Positions 1-7,927 of a stretch of 64,000 bases of DNA are shown here, piece by piece. Numbering within the stretch: the first letter of the stretch is position 1; each line of letters begins with the position of its first letter. Position numbers and translations under genes: made by a program. The notes below the pieces were generated by a model. It did not search any database and had not been told where the DNA came from. It was given only the letters and a program-made list of their open reading frames with translations. Origin of the DNA: Humibacillus sp. DSM 29435 (GTDB lineage: Bacteria; Actinomycetota; Actinomycetes; Actinomycetales; Dermatophilaceae); the NCBI RefSeq assembly GCF_001758225.1, contig NZ_MAST01000003.1, positions 120,494 through 184,493 on the forward strand, in the 5' to 3' direction.

Positions 1-1522
1 TGTTCCCACCGACGACGGAGTACTCGGGTGAGCTCTCGCCGAAGTAGATGCGCGGCTGGTACTTGCCCAGGGCCCCGGTGGTGCCGATCGTCGACTCGAA
101 GAAGGTCGGGCGACCGTCGGCCTCGCGGGTGTTGCCCTTGGCGGCCACGACGCCGTAGCCGTGCGTGTAGACGGTGTGGTCGTTGAGCCAGTTGCTCTGA
201 CCGTCAGGAATGCCATCGAGGTCGAGCTCTCGGGCGGCGATGACGGTGTCCTGCGTCTCGCCGTTGAGCTTGTAGCGGTCGACGTCGAGCACGTCGGCGA
301 ACTTGTAGTAGCCCTTGCTCGCCTCGAGCTGCTTGAAGGTGGGGCTGACGATGTTGGGGTCGATGATGCGGATGCCGGGAACGGTCGCGGCATCGCTCGC
401 CAGCTGGCCCGGCGCCGCGACCGTCTTCGTGTCGTAGTTCTGCACCTGGATCTTGTCGAAGCCGTAGGCCGCGCGCGTGGCGTCGATATTTCGTTTGATG
501 TAGGGAGTCTCGAGCGACTTCTCCGACGGGATGACCTTGAGCGACTGCACCAGGGCCGGGTAGATGCCACCGACCGCGACGACGATCACGGTCAGCGCGG
601 CGAGGCCGACGACCGGCAGCCGCCAGGAACGGGTCCAGATGACGGTGAGGAACAAGATCGCGCACATCACGGCCGCGATGGCGAGGATGCCCTTGGTCGG
701 GATGACCGCGTGGGCCTCCTTGTACTGGATGCCGGTCAGTCGCGTCGACTGGCTCGTGGCCAGGTTGTAGCGGTCGACCCAGAAGCCGACGGCCCGCACG
801 AGCACGAGGGCCGCGGCGATGACCGAGAGGTGCACGCGGGCAGCCTGGGTGGAGCGGGTCTTCTGGCCGGCGACGATGCCGCCGTAGAGGTAGTGGGTGA
901 AGGCCGCCGTGATCAGGCCGAGCACGAGGATCATCGTGAGAAAGCCCACGACGAAGTTGATCCAGGGCAGCGTGAACACGAAGAAGCCGATGTCGATACC
1001 GAACTCGGGGTCGACCGTGCCGAACGACCCCCCGTTGCGCCAGAGCAGGAACGTGTCCCACTGCGTGGCGGCCGAGAGCCCGGCGAAGAAGCCGACGGCG
1101 AGCGGCGCCGCGATGGTGGCGGTGCGGCGCATCGGCTCGACGAGCTGGCGATAGTGCTCCATCGCCTGGGTGTCGGGCGACGGCGCATAGATCGGCCGGT
1201 TCGCGAAGGCCACGTGGATGCTCGACCACACGACGGCAGCAGTGAGCAGGCCCCCGACGACCCCGAGAGAGACCTTCGCGATGATCTGGGTCGTGAAGAC
1301 GCCGGTGAAGTTCACCGACTGGTACCAGAGCACCTCGGTCCAGAACTGGGCCGCGATCGCCAGCACGATGAGGATGACGGCAGCCACCACCAAGGCGGTG
1401 ACGAGTGGGCGCCGCGCCGGCTTGAGAGCCGCCTGTTGAGGTCGGGCCGGGGGGCCGTCGCCGTCGCCCCCGCCATTACCGCCGGGGTTGGCCCGCGGGG
1501 GTCCGAAGTTGCTGTCGCTCAC
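1..1522 (-). CDS. UPF0182 family large membrane protein (3' end outside window)
   Basis: The first about 507 residues of a UPF0182 (COG1615) membrane protein, a family of about 1000 residues conserved in actinobacteria and of unknown biochemical role. The chosen start is the GTG at 1520-1522, giving VSDSNFGPP, then a Gly/Asp/Pro-rich N-terminus of about 35 residues. Several hydrophobic segments follow; the first is LVTALVVAAVILIVLAI, and a later one contains GFFVFTLPWINFVVGFL. After the membrane part comes a soluble region with NWLNDHTVYTHGYGVVAAKG, a stretch I recognise from the family. A GAGGCGAGA stretch upstream could act as ribosome binding site. The counterpart as I recall is M. tuberculosis Rv3193c, which also sits next to the PDZ-protease gene. 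Identification is sure; function is unknown. Confidence 0.93.
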   Translation of the reverse strand, partial: MSDSNFGPPRANPGGNGGGDGDGPPARPQQAALKPARRPLVTALVVAAVILIVLAIAAQFWTEVLWYQSVNFTGVFTTQIIAKVSLGVVGGLLTAAVVWSSIHVAFANRPIYAPSPDTQAMEHYRQLVEPMRRTATIAAPLAVGFFAGLSAATQWDTFLLWRNGGSFGTVDPEFGIDIGFFVFTLPWINFVVGFLTMILVLGLITAAFTHYLYGGIVAGQKTRSTQAARVHLSVIAAALVLVRAVGFWVDRYNLATSQSTRLTGIQYKEAHAVIPTKGILAIAAVMCAILFLTVIWTRSWRLPVVGLAALTVIVVAVGGIYPALVQSLKVIPSEKSLETPYIKRNIDATRAAYGFDKIQVQNYDTKTVAAPGQLASDAATVPGIRIIDPNIVSPTFKQLEASKGYYKFADVLDVDRYKLNGETQDTVIAARELDLDGIPDGQSNWLNDHTVYTHGYGVVAAKGNTREADGRPTFFESTIGTTGALGKYQPRIYFGESSPEYSVVGGN

Positions 1523-1853
1523 GTGGTGTCTCGCCTCGATGTGCTGGGGCTTGGCTGGTTCGGCCCCAGGGGCTGGCCGTCGCCGACCGGGCCCCGCGAG
1601 GCTTTCGTCACTGTCTTGCCGGGATCAGCCCGCCCGAAAGGCGCGGTCGATCCCTGCGCAAACCATAACCCGGGGGGCCGTGACGCCCAGCACGGCCAGG
1701 TCACGAGGGCTTCACACCTTGGTGACGGTTCGAGACGGCGCGTGGGCAGCGGTGGTCGGTGGCGGCTTGGTGGCGGCTCGGTGGCGGGTCTGCGGGAGTC
1801 GGATGGGAGCCGGCGGTTCCCGGCATCGGCCTCGGGTGCGGCACGATGGTCGC

Positions 1854-2384
1854 GTGAACTCGCAGCCGGTCATCGACCCCCTCGCCATCGCCGCCCTCGA
1901 CACCGAACGGCACGTGGCCGCGGGCGGGTGGGACCAGCCGGCCCGCCTGTTCGCGTTGGTACGCACCGAGAGTCTGCTGGCTCGAGAGCCGCACCTGCGA
2001 GCGCAGATGGGGCCGAGCGACCTCGCGGGCGGGGCGCTCACCGCGGTCGAGCAGGAGGGCCTGCCCACCACGACCTCCCTCGAGACCCTCCTCGGCCGCC
2101 TGGCCTGGCCCGACGAGGTCGACGGCTGCGCCTTCGCGATCGAACGGATGGTGGTTCCCCCCGAGGCGGAGCGCGACCTCCCGACCCGATCTCAGGATGC
2201 CGTGGACGCGCTGGCCGCCCACCCTGACCGCAAGGACGTTCGGCTGCTCGTGGCCGTGCTGCGCGAGGGCCCGTCGATCTGTTTGCTGCGCCAACGTGAG
2301 CACGACTCCGACGACGCCGTCGCCACCGGCCCCGACATCGCCCCGGGGATCGTCGAGGCGCTGCGGGCCAGCTTCGCCCCCTGA
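1854..2384 (+). CDS. PPA1309-family hypothetical protein
   Basis: A 176-residue soluble protein starting at GTG 1854 (VNSQPVIDPLA). It matches the actinobacterial family named after Propionibacterium PPA1309. Recognisable features are a WDQPARLFALVRT stretch near the N-terminus, an acidic middle with LAWPDEVDGCAFAIERMV, and an arginine-containing core reading DVRLLVAVLREGPSICLLR. No signal peptide or membrane segment is visible. It diverges from the UPF0182 gene, separated by about 330 bases with no other gene, so both promoters should lie in 1523-1853. The family has no assigned function; I infer only that it is a conserved cytoplasmic protein. The longer upstream reading frame is not used because it has no convincing ribosome binding site. 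Confidence 0.85.
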   Translation: MNSQPVIDPLAIAALDTERHVAAGGWDQPARLFALVRTESLLAREPHLRAQMGPSDLAGGALTAVEQEGLPTTTSLETLLGRLAWPDEVDGCAFAIERMVVPPEAERDLPTRSQDAVDALAAHPDRKDVRLLVAVLREGPSICLLRQREHDSDDAVATGPDIAPGIVEALRASFAP

Positions 2385-2417
2385 CCGTTGCCGGCATCCG
2401 CCGCGCGCGCCCTTTCT

Positions 2418-2700
2418 GCGCGACGCGCCGCGCGACGCGCAACCAGGGTCGAAACCACGACACCAACCGCGCGACGCGCCGCGCGACGCGCAACCAGGGT
2501 CGAAACCACGACACCAACCGCGCGACGCGCCGCGCGACGCGCAACCAGGGTCGAAACCACGACACCAACCGCGCGACGCGCCGCGCGACGCGCAACCAGG
2601 GTCGAAACCACGACACCAACCGCGCGACGCGCCGCGCGACGCGCAACGAGGGTCGAAACCACGACACCAACCGCGCGACGCGCCGCGCGACGCGCAAGAG
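2418..2700. repeat. 51-bp tandem repeat (minisatellite), 5 full copies plus a partial sixth
   Basis: Units begin at 2418, 2469, 2520, 2571, 2622 and 2673, a period of exactly 51 bases. Each unit has a GC-only half (GCGCGACGCGCCGCGCGACG) followed by a half containing GGTCGAAACCACGACACC. Copies 1-4 look identical; copy 5 has one change (CAACGAGG for CAACCAGG); copy 6 is cut off after 28 bases. The array fills most of the 358 bases between two converging stop codons. There are no spacers, so it is not CRISPR. Because 51 is divisible by 3, several frames stay open through it, but none has a plausible start. Confidence 0.95.
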
Positions 2701-2742
2701 GGGTAGGGGTCGCGCGGTCGGGCGGCTACCGCCTGACGGCGG

Positions 2743-3942
2743 TCAGGTACAGCGGGGCAAGGTCTGCGTCTGGCCCTTGGCGATGCCCTCGACGGCCACC
2801 TTGGCCTCGTCGAAGGTGGCGACCTTGAACACCTGCAGGCCGTCGGGCACGTTGCCCACCACCTCGTTGCAGTTGTCGGCCGGGGCCAGGAAGTAGTCGG
2901 CTCCACCGTCGCGGGCGCCGGCCATCTTCTGCCGGATGCCGCCGATGGGCCCCACGCTCGCCTGGTCGTCGATGGTGCCGGTGCCGGCGATCTGGTGGTC
3001 GCCCGTCAACGGGCCGGGCGTGAGCTTGTCGTAGATACCGAGCGAGAACATCAGGCCCGCCGAGGGCCCACCCACGGCGCCGGCGTTGATGGTGATCTTG
3101 GCGGGGAAGTCGTGGTCGACGCCCAGCAGCACCCCGAGCGCAGCGCCTCCGTTCTGCCCCTCGATGGTCGGCACACTCACCGGCACCTGCTTGCCACCCC
3201 GCGCCACGACCAGCTTCACGGCCTCGCCCGGCTTGACCCCGGCCAGCGCAGACCGCACGCTCTCGACCCCGGTCACCTTCGTTCCGCTGACCGACTCGAG
3301 GCGGTCCCTGGCCTTGAGCACGTCCTTGCCCTTGGACGACGGGGTGAAGCCCGCGATCACGATGTACGTCGGAACCTGCTTGCCGATCGCGCGCAACGCG
3401 ACCGCGGTCGCCTCCTGCTGCGAACCCTGCATCTGTACAGCGTTCTCCTCGGCGACCTGCTCCTTGCTCGCGTCGGGGTCGAACACGTCGTCGACCGGCG
3501 AGACGTCGCGGGCCGGGTCGAGCCAGGCCCCCAGCACCTCCCACAGGTCGACGGGGTAGCCCGGGCCACCCTGGATGCGCACGGTGGTGAACTTCAGACT
3601 GCCCTGCGTCGGGTAGGTCTTCAGGTCGGACACCACGATGAGTGGCGTCGCCTTGCCGTTCTCGTCCTGCTCCCCGAGGGTGTTGATCGTCGGACCCGGG
3701 CTCTCGATGGCGTAGGGAAGATGAACGAGCGAGCCCACGACGAGCACGATGAGCATCCCGAAGAAAACGCCGAGCACCGTCTTGTTGCCGCGGGTCAGCC
3801 GCCCCGACCCGTCTCCGTTCGATTGCGGGCCCGAACCGGTGCGCCCAGCGTCTGCCCCGCCACCGCCTGCTGCCCCGGCGTCACCGGCCGGGCCGAGGGT
3901 TCCCTTCGCGGCCGCTCGGGGTGCCCACTTGATCGTTCTCAC
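2743..3942 (-). CDS. PDZ-domain Lon-like serine protease (YlbL family)
   Basis: A 399-residue membrane-anchored protease. The GTG start at 3942 gives VRTIKWAPR and overlaps the moaE stop by four bases (GTGA). A Gly-rich cytoplasmic N-terminus is followed by one membrane helix at about residues 55-74 (VLGVFFGMLIVLVVGSL). An extracellular domain, a PDZ-like stretch at about 170-250 and a Lon-type (S16) proteolytic domain follow. The catalytic dyad is visible: Ser294 in GGPSAGLM and Lys339 in GIRQKMAGA, 45 residues apart as in Lon. There is no ATPase domain. The family includes Bacillus YlbL and, as I recall, M. tuberculosis Rv3194c. The substrate is unknown; a role in envelope protein turnover is inferred. 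Confidence 0.92.
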   Translation of the reverse strand: MRTIKWAPRAAAKGTLGPAGDAGAAGGGGADAGRTGSGPQSNGDGSGRLTRGNKTVLGVFFGMLIVLVVGSLVHLPYAIESPGPTINTLGEQDENGKATPLIVVSDLKTYPTQGSLKFTTVRIQGGPGYPVDLWEVLGAWLDPARDVSPVDDVFDPDASKEQVAEENAVQMQGSQQEATAVALRAIGKQVPTYIVIAGFTPSSKGKDVLKARDRLESVSGTKVTGVESVRSALAGVKPGEAVKLVVARGGKQVPVSVPTIEGQNGGAALGVLLGVDHDFPAKITINAGAVGGPSAGLMFSLGIYDKLTPGPLTGDHQIAGTGTIDDQASVGPIGGIRQKMAGARDGGADYFLAPADNCNEVVGNVPDGLQVFKVATFDEAKVAVEGIAKGQTQTLPRCT

Positions 3943-4358
3943 GGCAGGCCCACCCACTCGTCGGCCCCGTCGGCGAACCGCTGATGTTTCCAGATCGGCA
4001 CCGTGGCCTTGAACTCGTCGATCAGCTCGCGACACACCTCGAAGGCCTCACCGCGGTGCTGGGCGCTGACACCCACGACGACGGCGATGTCACCGATCTC
4101 GAGTCGGCCCACTCGGTGCACGACGCCGATACGGACGCTTCGTCCGTCAGACGCGAGCCGTTCGGCCAACGCCCGTGCGACATCGGCGGCCTGGGGGTGG
4201 GCGGAGTAGTCGAGATGGGCGACATCGTTGGCGTGGTCGTGGTTGCGCACCACCCCGACGAAGAGGCAGATGCCGCCTGCCGTGGGGTCGGAGACACAGG
4301 CCATCACCTCGTCGACCGACAGAGGAGTGTCGCGGATCTCGGCAAGGGCCACTGTCAC
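3939..4358 (-). CDS. moaE: Molybdopterin synthase catalytic subunit MoaE
   Basis: A 139-residue protein matching MoaE, the large subunit of molybdopterin synthase, which transfers sulfur from the MoaD thiocarboxylate to precursor Z in molybdenum cofactor synthesis. Family landmarks in order are LSVDEVMACVSDPTAGGICL near the start, FVGVVRNHDH, VHRVGRLEIGD with VVVGVSAQHR, and the C-terminal VPIWKHQRF carrying the conserved lysine. The ATG start is at 4358. The stop overlaps the GTG of the downstream protease gene, so the two are probably cotranscribed. No moaD gene is next to it. The sulfur-carrier-activating MoeZ is encoded about 21 kb away in this window. Confidence 0.95.
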   Translation of the reverse strand: MTVALAEIRDTPLSVDEVMACVSDPTAGGICLFVGVVRNHDHANDVAHLDYSAHPQAADVARALAERLASDGRSVRIGVVHRVGRLEIGDIAVVVGVSAQHRGEAFEVCRELIDEFKATVPIWKHQRFADGADEWVGLP

Positions 4359-4563
4359 GACGTCATCGTAGGCGGTGCTCTGCCCGCGCGAACGTCGCCG
4401 GCTACCTCGACCGTGATCGGCGCCCGGTTCGAGGGAACCAATCGCGCGGGTTCGTGGTTGTCTTGACTAACCAAGCAGGGGCGGTGTGGGCCGGGGCTCG
4501 ACCCAGACCGCAATTCATCTCGATCAGACGTCGACCACACCTCGACTCACGCCAGGAGCAGCC

Positions 4564-6168
4564 ATGTCCGACCCCCGCGACCCCTTCGACGGCCGAGACG
4601 ACGATCGTGACGAGCTGAGCGGTCGCGACGACGACTTCGACCTCTCCGACCTGCCTGACCTGCCGGACCCGCAGGGGATGAACCCGGGTGATCTCGGCGC
4701 GATGCTCGAGCAGGTGCTCGGTGAGGCGGTGTCCAACCCCGAGCTGGCCGAGGCCATGCGCAGCATGGGGGTCGACCCCACCGACCCCTCCACCCAAGCC
4801 GCGATGCGAGCCCAGCTCAGCACCTTCATGGCGGCGCAGCAGTCGCCGACCGGCTCGCGTGACCTGGCCACCGAGGTGGCGCGCAAGCACGTGGCCGCCA
4901 CCGAGGGCAACGACGTGCACGACGCAGCTGCCGCGCGGTCGATCGAGGATGCCGTGTCGGTCGCCACGCTGTGGCTCAACGAGCAGACGACGCTCGACGC
5001 CCCCTCCTGGCGGGCCACCGGGTTCAGCCGGGCCGAGTGGGTCGACGCGACGATGCCGCGGTGGTTCGAGCTCATCGAGCCCGTCTCCGACGGCGTGACC
5101 ACCGCCACCACCGAGGCCCTGCGCAAGCAGGTGCGCGACCTCGGCCCCGAGGCCTTCGGCGATGCGCTCCCCCCGGGCGTCCCTGCTGGGTTCGACCCCA
5201 GCGCCATGGTGGAGCAGTGGGCGCCGATGCTCGGAAACCTCAGTCGCCAGATGTTCTCTGCCCAGCTCGGGCAGGCCGTCGGCACCCTTGCGACCGAGGT
5301 CGTCGGTGCGACCGAGGTGGGTCTGCCGCTGACCGAGCCGGGGCTCGTGGCCCTGCTGCCGGGCAACGTGGCTGCGATGGCACAGGCCCTCGAGATCGAC
5401 ATCGCCCAGGTGCGGCTCTACCTGGCCGTGCGTGAGGCCGCCCGCGTGCGCCTGTTCTCTCAGGTGCCGTGGCTCGGGCCGCAGCTGTTGTCGGCCGTCA
5501 GCGACTACGCACGCAACATCACGATCGACACCGAGGCCATCGAGTCGGCCCTGTCGACCATCGACGCCACCGACCCGGAGGCTCTGCAAGGAGCCTTGCA
5601 GGGCAACCTCTTCCGCCCGCAACCCACTGAGGCGCAGCGCGCTGCGCTCGATCGGCTCGAGACCCTGCTCGCGCTGGCCGAAGGCTGGGTCGACCACGTC
5701 ACCGACCGGGCCACGTCGGCCCATCTCCCCCAGTCGGCGGCCCTGGGTGAGACGATCCGGCGGCGCCGGGTCGGAGGCGCCGCTCAGAAGACCTTCGCGG
5801 GGCTGGTCGGGCTCGAGCTGCGACCGCGGCGTCTTCGCGACGCTGCCAACCTCTGGGCTGCCCTGGAGGATGCCGGCGGCGCGAGCCTGCGTGACGGTCG
5901 GTGGGCCCACCCCGACCTCGCACCCACGTCGGCCGACCTCGACGACCTGATCGGGTTCGTCGAACGGGCCACCGGCACGGGCCCGGCACGGGCGTCCGGC
6001 GACTCCGACGCGCCCACCGACGAGCTCGACTCCGCGGGGCTGGGCGCCGACCTCGACTCGGTGCTCAAGGGCATTCTCGACGAGGCGGAGCGTTCCGGCG
6101 ACACGCCCGGCGCGCCCGACGACACGCCCGACGACGCTGGTCGAGACCACCCTGACGAGCGGTCTTGA
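4564..6168 (+). CDS. DUF2342-type putative zinc-dependent hydrolase
   Basis: A 534-residue protein of the actinobacterial family often annotated as zinc-dependent metalloprotease or putative hydrolase (DUF2342-like; the Rv3195 counterpart as I recall). The ATG at 4564 follows CAGGAGCAGCC, a good ribosome binding site. The N-terminus is very acidic (DDDRDELSGRDDDFDLSDLP), then comes a helical domain. The conserved core includes AVREAARVRLFSQVPWLG and ITIDTEAIESAL, and ALAEGWVDHVTDRA follows. No HEXXH motif is visible anywhere, so protease activity is not supported by the sequence. The C-terminus after about residue 450 is acidic and Pro/Asp-rich. Its stop overlaps the start of the NUDIX gene (TTGA), implying coupled translation. 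Confidence 0.85.
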   Translation: MSDPRDPFDGRDDDRDELSGRDDDFDLSDLPDLPDPQGMNPGDLGAMLEQVLGEAVSNPELAEAMRSMGVDPTDPSTQAAMRAQLSTFMAAQQSPTGSRDLATEVARKHVAATEGNDVHDAAAARSIEDAVSVATLWLNEQTTLDAPSWRATGFSRAEWVDATMPRWFELIEPVSDGVTTATTEALRKQVRDLGPEAFGDALPPGVPAGFDPSAMVEQWAPMLGNLSRQMFSAQLGQAVGTLATEVVGATEVGLPLTEPGLVALLPGNVAAMAQALEIDIAQVRLYLAVREAARVRLFSQVPWLGPQLLSAVSDYARNITIDTEAIESALSTIDATDPEALQGALQGNLFRPQPTEAQRAALDRLETLLALAEGWVDHVTDRATSAHLPQSAALGETIRRRRVGGAAQKTFAGLVGLELRPRRLRDAANLWAALEDAGGASLRDGRWAHPDLAPTSADLDDLIGFVERATGTGPARASGDSDAPTDELDSAGLGADLDSVLKGILDEAERSGDTPGAPDDTPDDAGRDHPDERS

Positions 6169-6731
6169 CGGAGCGGCATCCCACCGCGCCGGCTGCACGT
6201 CACGACGCGATCGACCGACTCACCCACTGGCCCGCCCCCGACCCGCAGCAGGAGCAGCTTCGGCGTGAGCTGCTCGCGCACATCACGGCCCACCCCGACG
6301 GACTGTCGAAGGCCGGCCCGCCTGACCATCTCACCGCCAGCCTCGTCGTGCTCGACGACGCCCGTCAGCGGGTGCTGCTCACCCTGCATCGCCGGGCGCG
6401 CGCGTGGTTCCAGTTCGGGGGGCACATCGAGCACGACGACGCGACGCTGTGGCACGCGGCGGCCCGGGAAGGGCGCGAGGAGTCGGGGATCGACGACCTG
6501 CGCGTGTTTCCCGAGATCGTCCACCTCGACCGCCACCTGCTCGACGGCGACTTCGGCACCTGTCGCGAGCACCTCGACGTGCGGTTCGCGGCCATCGCCC
6601 CACCGGGCTCCGTGCCCGATGTGAGCACCGAGTCGCTCGACGTGCGCTGGTGGCCGGTCGACGCGCTCCCCTCGGGAAGCAGGGACGACCTCACGCCGCT
6701 GGTCATGGCCGCCCTGAGGCTCAGACGCTGA
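6165..6731 (+). CDS. NUDIX hydrolase
   Basis: A 188-residue NUDIX pyrophosphohydrolase. The NUDIX box is complete: GGHIEHDDATLWHAAAREGREESGI, whose core is REGREESG, with the preceding strand reading AWFQFGGHIE. The start appears to be TTG at 6165, overlapping the stop of the upstream gene by four bases, which fits translational coupling. An N-terminal extension of about 50 residues (DRLTHWPAPDPQQEQLRREL) precedes the fold. The substrate cannot be told from sequence. The gene ends 11 bases inside the end of the convergent metallopeptidase gene. Confidence 0.9.
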   Translation: MTERHPTAPAARHDAIDRLTHWPAPDPQQEQLRRELLAHITAHPDGLSKAGPPDHLTASLVVLDDARQRVLLTLHRRARAWFQFGGHIEHDDATLWHAAAREGREESGIDDLRVFPEIVHLDRHLLDGDFGTCREHLDVRFAAIAPPGSVPDVSTESLDVRWWPVDALPSGSRDDLTPLVMAALRLRR

Positions 6732-7374
6732 CCGTCGGCGGAACACCTTTCGATGGCGTGCACGCCTCGAGCGTGGCCTCGACGTCCGCAGCATCAGGAT
6801 CGGGATCGGGGTCGGTATCGGGGTCGTCGTCCGTGATCTCGAGACGGGCGGTGGCTGCGACGCCCTGCAGGTAGCCGCGGGCCCGTTCCAGCCTGGGGTA
6901 GCCCGCGAGCAGACCCCAGAACTCGACGCCGTGTCCCGTCTCGAGCAGGTGGGCCAGCTCGTGCAGCAAGACGTAGTCGCGCACCCAGCCAGGCATGTCG
7001 CGCAGCTGGGCCGAGAGGCGGATCGTGCCGTCGGCCGGGGTGCACGAGCCCCATCGGGTGCGCTGGTTTGTCACCCAGCGCACGCTCGCCGGCCGAGCCC
7101 GGCCCGAAAGGTACTGCCGCGAGAGCTCCGTCGCCCGCCGCTGCAGGTCGGTGTCACTGCGAGGGCGGCGCGCCTCGGACGCCTCGACCCTGGCCACCAT
7201 GGCCCGCACCCACTCGTCCTCCTCCGACCGGCTCATCCGCGCCGGAACGAGCACGACGAGCCGCCCCTCCTGCCGGTAGGCCGACACGGTTCGTCGACGC
7301 CGTCCGCTGCGGCGCACCTCGACACTGACGCCGTCGACCACCCGCTGCACCACCTCACGTGCTCCCCCCGCCAT
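6721..7374 (-). CDS. YgjP-like (DUF45) zinc metallopeptidase
   Basis: A protein of about 217 residues. The metallopeptidase signature is clear: LLHELAHLLETGHGVEFW, with the HEXXH zinc site and a third ligand histidine downstream. A WGSCTPADGTIRLS stretch typical of the YgjP/DUF45 family precedes it. The N-terminus carries basic VRRSGRRRRTVS. The C-terminus is an acidic repeat-like tail (DDDPDTDPDPDPDAADVE). The start is uncertain: ATG at 7374 was chosen because the longer frame would need a TTG at 7449, and neither has a strong ribosome binding site. Its tail overlaps the NUDIX gene tail on the other strand by 11 bases. The cellular substrate is unknown. Confidence 0.87.
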   Translation of the reverse strand: MAGGAREVVQRVVDGVSVEVRRSGRRRRTVSAYRQEGRLVVLVPARMSRSEEDEWVRAMVARVEASEARRPRSDTDLQRRATELSRQYLSGRARPASVRWVTNQRTRWGSCTPADGTIRLSAQLRDMPGWVRDYVLLHELAHLLETGHGVEFWGLLAGYPRLERARGYLQGVAATARLEITDDDPDTDPDPDPDAADVEATLEACTPSKGVPPTVSV

Positions 7375-7539
7375 GGAGGCAGCGTACGCAGCCAGGGTCC
7401 AGCCGGGCGTCGACAGGGCGTCCAGCGCATCGGCGGCAGACGCGCCCAACGGACGCCAGCATGATTTCGTGCTCAGCGTGCTCTAGGGTGAGCGGAGCCG
7501 AGGCGCCCGTCGGATGGGGGCCCGCAACGAGGAGACACC

Positions 7540-7701
7540 ATGGCTGATGAGACATACAAGGGCGAGTTCTACTGCGTGAAGTGCAAGGAGAAGCGCGAAG
7601 CCGAGGGCAACGTTGTCGTGTCCGACAACGGTCGCCGCATGGCCAAGGGCAAGTGCCCGGTCTGCGGAACGAACCTCAACCGCATCCTGGGCAAGGCCTG
7701 A
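7540..7701 (+). CDS. Small DUF5679-type zinc-ribbon protein
   Basis: A 53-residue protein with two CXXC pairs, FYCVKCKEK near the N-terminus and KCPVCGTNL near the C-terminus, making a small treble-clef or zinc ribbon. The ATG at 7540 follows GAGGAGACACC, a strong ribosome binding site. The sequence MADETYKGEFYC and the short basic centre (NGRRMAKGK) match the DUF5679 family, widespread in actinobacteria and of unknown role. A nucleic-acid or protein-protein contact role is inferred only from the fold. About 225 bases separate it from the next gene; I see nothing certain in that gap. Confidence 0.85.
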   Translation: MADETYKGEFYCVKCKEKREAEGNVVVSDNGRRMAKGKCPVCGTNLNRILGKA

Positions 7702-7927
7702 ACCAGGCTGGTCCAGGCAGGTCACACGACACGCGCACCCGTCACGGATGCCGTAACCGCCTGAACCGGTGACCGGGGGCCTCTGGCTCCCGCATCGCCA
7801 AACACTGCCGTAGTCGTGCGGCGTGTGCTGCCGGCCGATCGGGCCTGTGGACGACCCACCATCCTGCCGAGGCAGACCTGCGACCCTGACGGCATCCGGG
7901 GCCCTCGCCCGCCAGCACGGAGGTCTC

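Noticed and set aside
204..1229. A 341-codon minus-strand frame inside the first gene
   Set aside because: It is out of frame with the UPF0182 protein, which has membrane helices and family motifs over the same bases.
2418..2700. CRISPR array
   Set aside because: The units are contiguous with no variable spacers and no cas genes are nearby. The same applies to the 22-bp array at 63935-64000.
2038..2828. Several open frames on both strands running through the 51-bp repeat
   Set aside because: They exist only because 51 is a multiple of three. They have no ribosome binding sites or recognisable domains and overlap the PPA1309 gene.
4402..6198. A 598-codon minus-strand frame over the DUF2342-type gene
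   Set aside because: It lacks any domain, is His/Arg/Gly-rich and is antisense to a gene with a strong ribosome binding site.
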